DNA from: Bacteroidota bacterium | Lineage (GTDB): Bacteria; Bacteroidota; Bacteroidia; 2-12-FULL-35-15 | Length of the DNA stretch: 64,000 nt | Direction of reading: 5' to 3' | NCBI GenBank assembly: GCA_016707685.1 | Contig: JADJHE010000005.1 | Span: 124,001-188,000 of the forward strand | Part shown: positions 49,340-57,470 of the stretch, in pieces | How the letters are laid out: every line of letters starts with the position of its first letter | Position numbering within the stretch: the first letter of the stretch is position 1 | Program-made: the position numbers and the translations under genes | The notes under the pieces: generated by a model | What the model saw: the letters and a program-made list of their open reading frames with translations, nothing else | What the model was told of the DNA's origin: nothing | Databases searched by the model: none

Positions 49340-50274
49340 ATGAAGGGTGTAGTAATAAAATCAACTGGTAGCTGGTACAACGTACTAGCCGATGATGGCA
49401 CAATGGTGGATTGCCGAATAAAAGGTCTATTCAGGATAAAGGGCATTAAAACAACCAATCCGATTGCGGTTGGCGACAGGGTTGCATTTGACATAGAGGC
49501 CGAAGGAAAAGGTGTTATTCATACAATTGATGATCGTAAAAATTACATCATTCGTAAGTCGATTAACTTATCAAGCAATCGCATATCATCGCTGCTAACC
49601 TTGATCAAGCATTATTGATTGTTACCTTAGCACTCCCAAGAACATCTGCTGGTTTTATTGACCGTTTTTTATTGACAGCAGAAGCTTAGCACATTCCTAC
49701 AGTTATTGTTTTTAATAAAGTTGATTTATTTGAAGAGGATGCTGAAATGATGCAAGAATTGAATGCATTCATTGCTATTTATGAAAAAATAGGCTATTCC
49801 TGCTACAAGGTATCTGCAACAAAAAATAAAGAAATTGAAGTTCTACGAAAATTAACCAAAGACAAAACTACATTGGTATCAGGGCATTCAGGAGTTGGCA
49901 AATCGACTTTGGTAAATGCAATGGACAATAAATTGGATTTACGTGTAGGCGAAATTTCGGACGTGCATTTTAAAGGTAAACATACCACCACATTTGCAGA
50001 AATGCATCCACTAAGTTTTGGAGGATTTATCATTGATACACCAGGCATAAAAGAACTTGGTTTGGTGGACATGGAGAAAGAAGAAATAGCCGATTATTTT
50101 CCTGAAATGCGAGCATTGCGCAACAGTTGCAAGTTTAATAATTGCATGCACATCAACGAACCTAAATGTGCAGTATTAGCAGCAGTTGAGAATGGAGAAA
50201 TTGCACAATCGAGGTACAATAGCTATTTGGGAATTATTAATGGGGAAGAAATGGAGCATACGAATTACGAATAA
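49340..50274 (+). CDS. rsgA: Ribosome small-subunit-dependent GTPase A (interrupted)
   Basis: About 311 residues after repair. OB-fold N-terminus, circularly permuted GTPase with NKVD (G4) before [13 protein letters not shown] (G1) and DTPGIKELG (G3), and the zinc knuckle [15 protein letters not shown] missing A at about 49577 breaks the frame and an in-frame TAG at 49687-49689 stands where a tyrosine codon (TAT/TAC) is expected (EAYHIPTV). Both lie in well-conserved sequence and read through cleanly. RsgA matures the 30S ribosome subunit. The dtd gene follows 12 bases later. Confidence 0.9.
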
Positions 50275-50286
50275 AAACTACAACTT

Positions 50287-50739
50287 GTGAAAGCAGTCAT
50301 TCAACGTGTATCCAATGCATCTGTAGCCATAAACGGACAAATTAAAAGTTCGATTAACGGTGGTTTATTAATTCTATTAGGAATTGAAGATGCCGACACC
50401 AATGAAGATATTGAATGGTTGAGTGCAAAAATCATTAATTTGAGAATCTTTGCAGATGAGCAAGACATTATGAATCTATCTATAAAAGATTGCAATGGTG
50501 ATATTATTCTTGTTTCGCAATTTACCCTGCACGCATCAACAAAAAAAGGCAACCGACCATCCTACATCAAAGCAGCGAAGCCCAATATCGCAATTCCTCT
50601 TTATGAAAAAATGATTCAACAATTACAAATCGATTTAGGAAAACCTATACAAACAGGTGAATTTGGAGCCGATATGAAAGTGGAATTATTAAATGACGGT
50701 CCAGTTACCATTATTATCGACACCAAAAATCGAGAATAA
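50287..50739 (+). CDS. dtd: D-aminoacyl-tRNA deacylase
   Basis: A 150-residue DTD. Start GTG at 50287 (KAVIQRVSNASVAINGQ). Signature SQFTLHA..KKGNRPSY and the C-terminal GEFGADMKVELLNDGPVTII are the invariant Gly-cis-Pro and Gln regions of DTD. It removes D-amino acids mischarged onto tRNA. Co-transcribed with rsgA. Intact. Confidence 0.95.
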   Translation: MKAVIQRVSNASVAINGQIKSSINGGLLILLGIEDADTNEDIEWLSAKIINLRIFADEQDIMNLSIKDCNGDIILVSQFTLHASTKKGNRPSYIKAAKPNIAIPLYEKMIQQLQIDLGKPIQTGEFGADMKVELLNDGPVTIIIDTKNRE

Positions 50740-50745
50740 TAAAAT

Positions 50746-50767
50746 TGCTTTTAAAGCAGCCTTTTTG
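50746..50767 (+). terminator. Weak stem-loop after dtd
   Basis: TGCTTT(T)AAAGCA stem at 50746-50758 followed by GCC and a short T run (to 50766). Short stem; could be a weak terminator. Confidence 0.3.
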
Positions 50768-50775
50768 TAAGTTTG
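50768..50775 (+). promoter_or_regulatory. Possible -7 box of the gene at 50824
   Basis: TAAGTTTG, matching TAnnTTTG, 48 bases upstream of the start codon. Confidence 0.4.
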
Positions 50776-50823
50776 GTTTATTAAAATTTCAAATCATCCC
50801 CTCATTTTATTCTGTTTCTTCTC

Positions 50824-52155
50824 ATGAAGAACACACTACGATTACTTATCCTTTTTATTGTAATTACTCCTATTGTTTTAAAATCTCAAAATAAGACAAT
50901 AAAATGTACTATCCTGGATGCCGCTACAAAACAAGCATTAGAAGGTGCTAGTGTTTTTGACTTAGAAAGCAAGAAATCAGCAATTACGAATTCAAGTGGA
51001 ATTTGTTATTTTGAAAAAACAGACATTCTTTCTATTGAAATATCTTTTGTTGGTTATGAAAATCAAGCAAAAAGAATAAACCTATCTGATTTCAAAAAAA
51101 ACAACAAGGATACAATCGAACTATCATTTTACTTACAGAAAAGTTCTCGAAATTTAAATACCATTACAATCGAAGAAACACTCAAAGAAGGCATTTTAGA
51201 TAAAAAACAATGGCTCTATGATTATGAGCTACAAGGCTCCAATACATGGTTATTGTTTAACAATAAAAAGTCGAATCGATTGCTTGCTATCAACCAATAT
51301 TCGGATACTATTATTGATACAAACGTAGCCAGCAGCATTACTGAAATTGAACATGTAATGGATAATAAATTAATCATTTCTACAACTGATTCCTCCTACT
51401 ATATTGTTCAAAACAATACTTCGATACTAATCAAAGAACGATTTGGTAAAGCAAAATACATTCAACAAATCAAACCGCTTATCATTCATAACAATTTTGG
51501 TATTTACAAACAATCGAATAAACTATTAGCGAGTACAAAATTTAGGATGGTCGATTTAAATACAGGTAAATCATTCTACCTATCGAACTATCGAAATGCG
51601 GACAAATCAAATTACATTATGAGTCAAACAATGAGCAACACTGCTCAAAATGAATACTTAGAATCTATTGGCAAAAATTATATGGGCGATTTATGGATCA
51701 GTAATGATCGTGATGATTTAAGTCAGGTTCGTGATTTACATAAAAACGAATGGAATTTAGAATTTAATCATTTAAGTGATTTGCCAGTGTATTTAAAAAT
51801 TGTACGCGATTCGCTTTACATTATAAATCATGACAATGATTCTATTTATGTATTTGACAATACTGGAAATTTTAATCGTGTAATGAGCATTAAGTACCGA
51901 ACACAAGCCATACATTATCCAACAATTATAGTTGATGAAGAAGAACAACAACTCTATTATAATTACACCTATAAAGATGCATGCTATTTAGAACGAATTG
52001 ATTTGAATACAGCAAAGGCTGTAGAAAAAATAAAAATTAAAAAAGCGTTTCCACAAAAAATACGGATAAGAGGAGGTATTATTTATTTTATGCAAAACAA
52101 GAAAGGAGATGTAGATAGCAACAACAATTTATACTTACAAGCACTGCCGAAATAA
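50824..52155 (+). CDS. Secreted protein with carboxypeptidase-like regulatory domain
   Basis: A 443-residue protein: signal peptide (MKNTLRLLILFIVITPIVLK), then an N-terminal carboxypeptidase D regulatory-like (beta-sandwich) domain (IKCTILDAATKQALEGASVF ... NSSGICYFE), common at the start of Bacteroidota surface proteins. The rest (residues about 140-443) is all-beta and could be a propeller-like repeat region, with motifs such as DTNVASSITEIEHVMDNKLI and DSIYVFDNTGNFNRVMSI. No catalytic motif seen. Function unknown; probably periplasmic or outer-membrane associated. Convergent with the ABC permease by 2 bases. Confidence 0.8.
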   Translation: MKNTLRLLILFIVITPIVLKSQNKTIKCTILDAATKQALEGASVFDLESKKSAITNSSGICYFEKTDILSIEISFVGYENQAKRINLSDFKKNNKDTIELSFYLQKSSRNLNTITIEETLKEGILDKKQWLYDYELQGSNTWLLFNNKKSNRLLAINQYSDTIIDTNVASSITEIEHVMDNKLIISTTDSSYYIVQNNTSILIKERFGKAKYIQQIKPLIIHNNFGIYKQSNKLLASTKFRMVDLNTGKSFYLSNYRNADKSNYIMSQTMSNTAQNEYLESIGKNYMGDLWISNDRDDLSQVRDLHKNEWNLEFNHLSDLPVYLKIVRDSLYIINHDNDSIYVFDNTGNFNRVMSIKYRTQAIHYPTIIVDEEEQQLYYNYTYKDACYLERIDLNTAKAVEKIKIKKAFPQKIRIRGGIIYFMQNKKGDVDSNNNLYLQALPK

Positions 52156-52157
52156 CA

Positions 52158-53399
52158 CTATTCAAATCGCAATGCTTCAATTGGATCAAGCTTAGAAGCT
52201 TTGATTGCTGGATACAACCCTGAGATTAGACCAACGAACATACACAGAATAATTCCGGAAATAATCCAGAACCAAGGAATAATAAATCCTACACCGAGCT
52301 GCATGGATATTAAATTTCCTATTGCTATACCTAAAACGATTCCTAACAAACCACCTATCTGGCAAATTACAATTGCTTCTACTAAAAACTGAGAACGAAT
52401 AGTTTTTGCATTTGCTCCTATTGCTTTACGAATTCCTATTTCACGAGTTCGTTCTGTAACAGATACTAACATAATATTCATCAATCCGATAGCGGCACCC
52501 AACAGGGTAATAATTCCAATAGCAGTTGCTCCAGCAGTTACTTTCTGAATATTATCAATCAACAAGTTTGCAAGATTATCACTTTTGGTAATTTCAAAAT
52601 TTTCATCTTCCCCAATAGCTACTTTTCTAATTCGTCTGAAGGTGCCCATTGCCTCTCCGACAGCAGCATCCATCAATTGCGAATTAGTTACCATAACATT
52701 GATTGTAAAGGTCATATTAGGACGCGAAAAATATTGATGAACATTCGCCAGAGGAAGAATACTCACCTTATCGCCACCAAAACCCATACTATTCCCTTTC
52801 GATTTTAACACTCCGATTACACGATACTTTCCACTTCCAACAGTTATGATTTTATCGATTGGATCCGTTTTTTTATTAAACAAAGCATTGACAACATCTT
52901 TACCAATTATCACAACATGGTTACCGTATTGAATTTCCTGAGAAGAAAAATTACGTCCCGATTCCAATTCATAACCCGATGTTGCCAAATAATTTTCATC
53001 GCCACCAAACACACGGATATTAGGATTGCTTTTTTCAGATTCGTATTTTAATGTTGCAGCACCCGAAGCCATTGTTGAAACAGAAGGACTAGCAGGAAAA
53101 GAAAATTCTTTACTGAATTTAATCGCTTCATCATAAGTAATGTTTCTAAAACTTTTGGGACGTTTACCATTTCGTCCAATCCGAACGGACATTTCACGAT
53201 TACGAATCGTAAATGTATTAGCCCCTAAACTTGTGAAATTACTATTGATGGATGACTTGATTGCATCGATGGCTGTAAGAATACCTACCAATGCCATAAT
53301 ACCAAACGAGATAATTAATGCGGTTAATGTTGTACGCAACAATTGGCTTTTGATAGCGCGTAAGGAAATTCGAATATTTTCTTTTAGAAAGGAAGCCAT
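52158..53399 (-). CDS. MacB-like ABC transporter permease (FtsX family)
   Basis: A 413-residue membrane protein: a first transmembrane helix (TTLTALIISFGIMALVGILT), a large MacB-type periplasmic domain (residues about 45-270), then three C-terminal helices of the FtsX domain with the motif TERTREIGIRKAIGAN. Such permeases export or transduce force with an ATPase; none is adjacent here, though gldA-type ATPases lie nearby on the same strand. Intact. Confidence 0.92.
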   Translation of the reverse strand: MASFLKENIRISLRAIKSQLLRTTLTALIISFGIMALVGILTAIDAIKSSINSNFTSLGANTFTIRNREMSVRIGRNGKRPKSFRNITYDEAIKFSKEFSFPASPSVSTMASGAATLKYESEKSNPNIRVFGGDENYLATSGYELESGRNFSSQEIQYGNHVVIIGKDVVNALFNKKTDPIDKIITVGSGKYRVIGVLKSKGNSMGFGGDKVSILPLANVHQYFSRPNMTFTINVMVTNSQLMDAAVGEAMGTFRRIRKVAIGEDENFEITKSDNLANLLIDNIQKVTAGATAIGIITLLGAAIGLMNIMLVSVTERTREIGIRKAIGANAKTIRSQFLVEAIVICQIGGLLGIVLGIAIGNLISMQLGVGFIIPWFWIISGIILCMFVGLISGLYPAIKASKLDPIEALRFE

Positions 53400-53440
53400 T
53401 TGCTGTTTATGTAGTACAAAAATAGCAAACTAATCGGTAA

Positions 53441-53928
53441 CTAGAATAATTGTGTTTGTTTTCCGAAAACTATACTGCGTTCATGGTTTAATAACCACTC
53501 TTTTCGCCATAATCCACCGCCATAACCCACTAATTTGCCATTTACACCAATTACACGGTGACAAGGGATAATGATGGAAATGGGATTACTACCATTGGCA
53601 TTACCAACTGCACGTGTAGCGTTTGCATCACCCAATAGTATGGATACATCAAGATAACTTACGGTTTACCAAATGGAATGGTCTCCAATTGCTTCCAAAC
53701 TCGTTTTTGAAAATCGGTTCCTTGTGGACTCAATTTTAAACCAAAATCTTTTCGGATACCATTAAAATACTCTTCCAACTGAGTAACACATTCTTTTAAC
53801 AAAGAATTGGTTTTATTATTGGTTTTTGTTTTTTCATCCACAAAATACAAGGAAGTAATACCATCCTCATCGGCAGTAATTTCAATTATTCCGATAGGCG
53901 ATTGGTAATAAGTAGTTTGGGTTGACAT
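53441..53928 (-). CDS. ogt: Methylated-DNA-protein-cysteine methyltransferase (frameshifted)
   Basis: About 162 residues after repair. First frame [20 protein letters not shown] to FGK; the second continues [19 protein letters not shown] and holds the active-site IPCHRVIG, with the DNA-binding GxGGGL..K..LL..E region. One added A at about 53661 joins them (GKTVSYLD). It removes O6-methylguanine adducts suicidally. Downstream of, and in the same direction as, the beta-oxidation operon across a terminator. Confidence 0.9.
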
Positions 53929-53967
53929 GCAACAAATTTAATTCATTTATCCGATTGTCTCCAAATA

Positions 53968-53999
53968 AAAAACGCAGCGCATAAATGCGCTGCGTTTTT
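53968..53999. terminator. Terminator of the beta-oxidation operon
   Basis: 14-bp perfect stem (53968-53981 with 53986-53999; core CGCAGCGCA), 4-base loop, A and T runs. It lies just past the stop of fadE (54019). Confidence 0.85.
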
Positions 54000-54018
54000 A
54001 TAGATACTTTATTAACTA

Positions 54019-55794
54019 TTAAAAACAATATTTATTCTCAGCAATTAATTTTGCAGAGATATTTCTACGTGCTTCAGTTGAGTTAAAAGGTTCTGTCTTC
54101 GTGAATCGTTTCATACCCATTAACATAGCACGTTGTTCATCGCCAGTAGCAAAGCTATTGATTGCTTCTTTACCTGATTTATGAATTCTATCTGCAGCAT
54201 CATTGATGTACACACGCATCATGTCTAATTGCTCTTTTGCAGCAGCTTCGCCTTTCATGGCAACTAATTTTTCTGCACGTAATAAAACTGATTCAGAAAC
54301 ATACGTTTCAATAATCATGTCGGCAATATTCATCAATATCTCTTGCTCTTTTCCTAACTGCATCATTAATTTTTGAACAGCAGCACCTGCAACCATTAAT
54401 ACCGATTTTTTGAATCCTTTTACATATTTTTTCTCATTCGACAACAAGGTTGTTTCTTCGCTAGAAAAATCAGGTACAGCCATTAACTCTTTAGCAACAG
54501 CTTGTGCAGGACCCATTAAATCTAATTCGCCTTTCATTGCACGTTTCAACATCATATCAACTGTTAACATTCTGTTGATTTCATTTGTTCCTTCAAAAAT
54601 ACGGTTGATACGAGCATCGCGATAAGCTCTGTCCATTGGAGCTTCGGCACTGTAACCCATTCCACCATAAATTTGAACTCCTTCATCCACCACATAATCC
54701 AACACTTCTGAGCCATGCACTTTAACAATCGCAGCTTCAACAGCAAATTGCTCAACACCTTTTAATTTTGCTTTTGCTTCATCCATTCCACCAGCAATCA
54801 ATGATTTTGTGGCATCTTCTACATTCTGACTAGCACGGTAAATTGCCGCCTCACTTGCATAAATACGAATTGCTTGTTCAGCAATTTTATAACGGATAGC
54901 ACCATATTTAGAAATTGATCTTCCAAATTGTTGACGCTCATTTGCATATTGAACCGATTTGGTAACCGTTTCTTTTGAACCACCAATTGCTGCACCCGCT
55001 AATTTAATTCGACCTAAGTTCAAAATGTTTACAGCTATCTTAAATCCATTTTGTCTGTCGGATAATAAATTTTCAACCGGAACTTTACAATCGTTGAAGA
55101 ATACTTGACGTGTAGAACTTCCTTTGATACCCATTTTATGTTCTTCTGGATTCAATGTAATTCCACCGAATGATTTTTCTACAATGAATGCACTTAAATT
55201 TTCATCATCATCAATTTTTGCAAACACAGTATATACATCTGCAAACCCACCATTGGTGATCCACATTTTTTGTCCGTTCAAAATATAATGCTTTCCATCG
55301 GCAGTAAGTTTCGCATTTGTTTTTCCAGAATTTGCATCCGAACCAGAGCTTGGCTCCGTTAAACAATATGCTGCTTTCCATTCACCACTTGATAATTTAG
55401 GAATGTATTTTGCTTTTTGCTCTGCATTTCCGTAATATAAAATTGGCAACGTTCCAATTCCTGTATGCGCTGAAATAGCAACTGCAAATGAATGTCCAGC
55501 ACCCAACACCTCGGTTGCCAACATGGATGTTGTAAAATCTTTTCCAAAACCACCAAACTCTTCAGGAACTGAAATTCCTAACAATCCAAGTTCACCAGCT
55601 TTGTTTAATAAATCAACCATTAAGCCTTCTTCTTGCGCATCAATGCGATCAAGGTTGTTCCAAACATTTTGCGATAAAAAATCGGTACATGTTTGTGCAA
55701 TCATTAATTGTTCTTCATTCCACTCTTCTGGAATAAATACATCTTTTGCTTCTGTTTCTTTGATTAGGAATTCTCCACCTTTTAATGCTGTCAT
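54019..55794 (-). CDS. fadE: Acyl-CoA dehydrogenase, FadE (FadNAE type)
   Basis: A 591-residue flavoprotein with an extended C-terminal domain, like B. subtilis FadE (about 594 residues). Motifs: YCLTEPSSGSDANS, WITNGG, and the catalytic-base region YGGMGYSAEAP...YRDARINRIFEGTNEIN. It oxidises acyl-CoA to trans-2-enoyl-CoA, the first step of beta-oxidation. Last gene of the fadN-fadA-fadE operon. Intact. Confidence 0.94.
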   Translation of the reverse strand: MTALKGGEFLIKETEAKDVFIPEEWNEEQLMIAQTCTDFLSQNVWNNLDRIDAQEEGLMVDLLNKAGELGLLGISVPEEFGGFGKDFTTSMLATEVLGAGHSFAVAISAHTGIGTLPILYYGNAEQKAKYIPKLSSGEWKAAYCLTEPSSGSDANSGKTNAKLTADGKHYILNGQKMWITNGGFADVYTVFAKIDDDENLSAFIVEKSFGGITLNPEEHKMGIKGSSTRQVFFNDCKVPVENLLSDRQNGFKIAVNILNLGRIKLAGAAIGGSKETVTKSVQYANERQQFGRSISKYGAIRYKIAEQAIRIYASEAAIYRASQNVEDATKSLIAGGMDEAKAKLKGVEQFAVEAAIVKVHGSEVLDYVVDEGVQIYGGMGYSAEAPMDRAYRDARINRIFEGTNEINRMLTVDMMLKRAMKGELDLMGPAQAVAKELMAVPDFSSEETTLLSNEKKYVKGFKKSVLMVAGAAVQKLMMQLGKEQEILMNIADMIIETYVSESVLLRAEKLVAMKGEAAAKEQLDMMRVYINDAADRIHKSGKEAINSFATGDEQRAMLMGMKRFTKTEPFNSTEARRNISAKLIAENKYCF

Positions 55795-55835
55795 ATTTGC
55801 TAGTTTAAGTTTTAGTATTAAGTCTATAAGTTAAT

Positions 55836-57015
55836 TTAAGTTACAAGCATTTCAAAAACGCCTGCTGCACCCTGACCTGTTCCAACACACATGGTTACAA
55901 CACCATACTTTTGTTTTCTACGTTTTAGTTCGCCAAACAATTGAACAGATAATTTTGCACCTGAACAACCCAATGGATGTCCCAATGCAATTGCACCACC
56001 ATTTACATTTACTTTGCTTTGATCGATGTTTAATTCGCGACAAACTGCTAATGATTGAGAAGCAAATGCCTCGTTCAATTCAAACAAATCAATATCATTT
56101 TGAGTCAAGCCAGCAAGTTTTAATGCTTTCGGAATTGCTGCAACGGGACCAATTCCCATAATACGAGGAGGAACACCAGCTGCGGCATAACTTACCATTC
56201 GTGCAATTGGAGTAAGATTGTTTTCTTTTAAAACTTTTCGCTTACCACCATTACAAATGCAGCACCATCACTTGTTTGAGATGAATTACCAGCAGTTACA
56301 AATCCTTTTGCATCAAACACTGGTTTTAATTTTGCCAATGCATCCATGGTTGTATCTGCACGTGGACCTTCATCGGTATCAATAATAAAGTCGCGTGTTT
56401 TCTTTTTCTCGTTTTCATCCAAATACGTTTCAGAAATCTTGATAGGTACAATCTCTTCTTTGAATTTTCCTTCTTTGATTGCACTAATCGCTTTCAAATG
56501 TGAATTCAATGCAAATGCATCTTGATCTTCACGACTCACCTTATATTCTTTTGCAACTGCTTCAGCAGTTAATCCCATTCCCCAATAGTGATCAGGATGT
56601 GCTAATGCAACTCCAGCATGTGGCACAATTCGCCATCCACCCATTGGAATTAAGCTCATACTTTCCGCACCACCAGCAACAATACAATTAGCCATACCAG
56701 CATGAATTTTTGCTGCAGCAATTGAAATTGTTTCCAATCCCGATGCACAATAACGGTTCACGGTCATACCCGAAACTTTATCGGTATTAAATGCCATTAA
56801 TGAAATTAAGCGAGCCATATTCAACCTTGCTCCGCTTCTGGCATAGCATTTCCTACGATTAAGTCATCCACTTGCTCATGACTTACATTTGGTACACTTG
56901 CCATTAAATGTTTGATTACATCGGCCGCTAAATCATCGGGGCGTGTAAAACGAAAACCACCTCTGTTGGCCTTGCCAACTGCAGTTCTAAAGCCTGCTAC
57001 TATATATGCATTCAT
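55836..57015 (-). CDS. fadA: Acetyl-CoA acyltransferase (thiolase), frameshifted twice
   Basis: About 393 residues after repair. Active sites: the acylated cysteine in NRYCASGLE, HPLGCSGA, and the second cysteine in CVGTGQGAAG. Frames break at about 56822 (missing T, EQGLNMARL) and 56238 (missing A, VSEKVLKENNLTP). It performs the thiolytic step of beta-oxidation. Size and context match B. subtilis FadA in the FadNAE operon. Confidence 0.92.
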
Positions 57016-57067
57016 TGTTAAATAGATTTAAGATGTTAGATATCAGATGTTAGACTTTTAGTTCTTT

Positions 57068-57439
57068 CTAATTTTCTGATAAAATTCCTTGGTTAAGTTT
57101 ATTTTTAAAAGTGTAACTCATTTTTTGTATTTCTTCAATTTCATTTAAAAGATTTTGAAGCGTTTCATTCGTTATTAGATTTAATTTGTTCGAGATAATC
57201 AACTGTGTTTGCAATTCATAACAAGAACCATTAGCAATACCTAAAAAGTGAATAAATTCCTTATTGGAATTTCTACCTGCCCCCTCCGAAATATTAGAAG
57301 GTATAGAAACAGCGCATCTACGAATCTGCGAGGTTAGTCCATAAACTTCTTCTTTTGGAAATGAAGTAGTTACTTCATAAACTCTAACAGATAGTTCGAG
57401 TGCTTTATTCCATATTTTTAATTCTTTTAAGTTGTGCAT
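57068..57439 (-). CDS. Four-helix-bundle protein (23S rRNA intervening-sequence type)
   Basis: A 123-residue four-helix bundle (LKIWNKALELSVRVYEVTTS; QIRRCAVSIPSNISEGAGRN; EFIHFLGIANGSCYELQTQL), the S23/IVS-encoded protein family first found inside 23S rRNA genes. Here it stands between fadN and fadA with 31- and 52-base gaps and no rRNA nearby. In Bacteroidota such genes are often stand-alone insertions at unrelated loci and may be mobile. No catalytic role is established. Confidence 0.9.
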   Translation of the reverse strand: MHNLKELKIWNKALELSVRVYEVTTSFPKEEVYGLTSQIRRCAVSIPSNISEGAGRNSNKEFIHFLGIANGSCYELQTQLIISNKLNLITNETLQNLLNEIEEIQKMSYTFKNKLNQGILSEN

Positions 57440-57470
57440 TATTTCTTATATGATATCTCAAATCTAATGT

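Noticed and set aside
21924..49689. A TAG/TAA recoding or alternative genetic code
   Set aside because: TAG and TAA are used as normal stops in many intact genes here and only three in-frame stops occur, beside many indels.
1336..57015. Programmed ribosomal frameshifting in the interrupted genes
   Set aside because: There are too many breaks, on different slip sequences, of both signs, and without conserved stimulatory hairpins; sequencing error fits better.
57068..57439. Presence of a nearby 23S rRNA gene because of the IVS-type protein
   Set aside because: The gene is flanked by fadN and fadA; no rRNA-like sequence is seen in the window.
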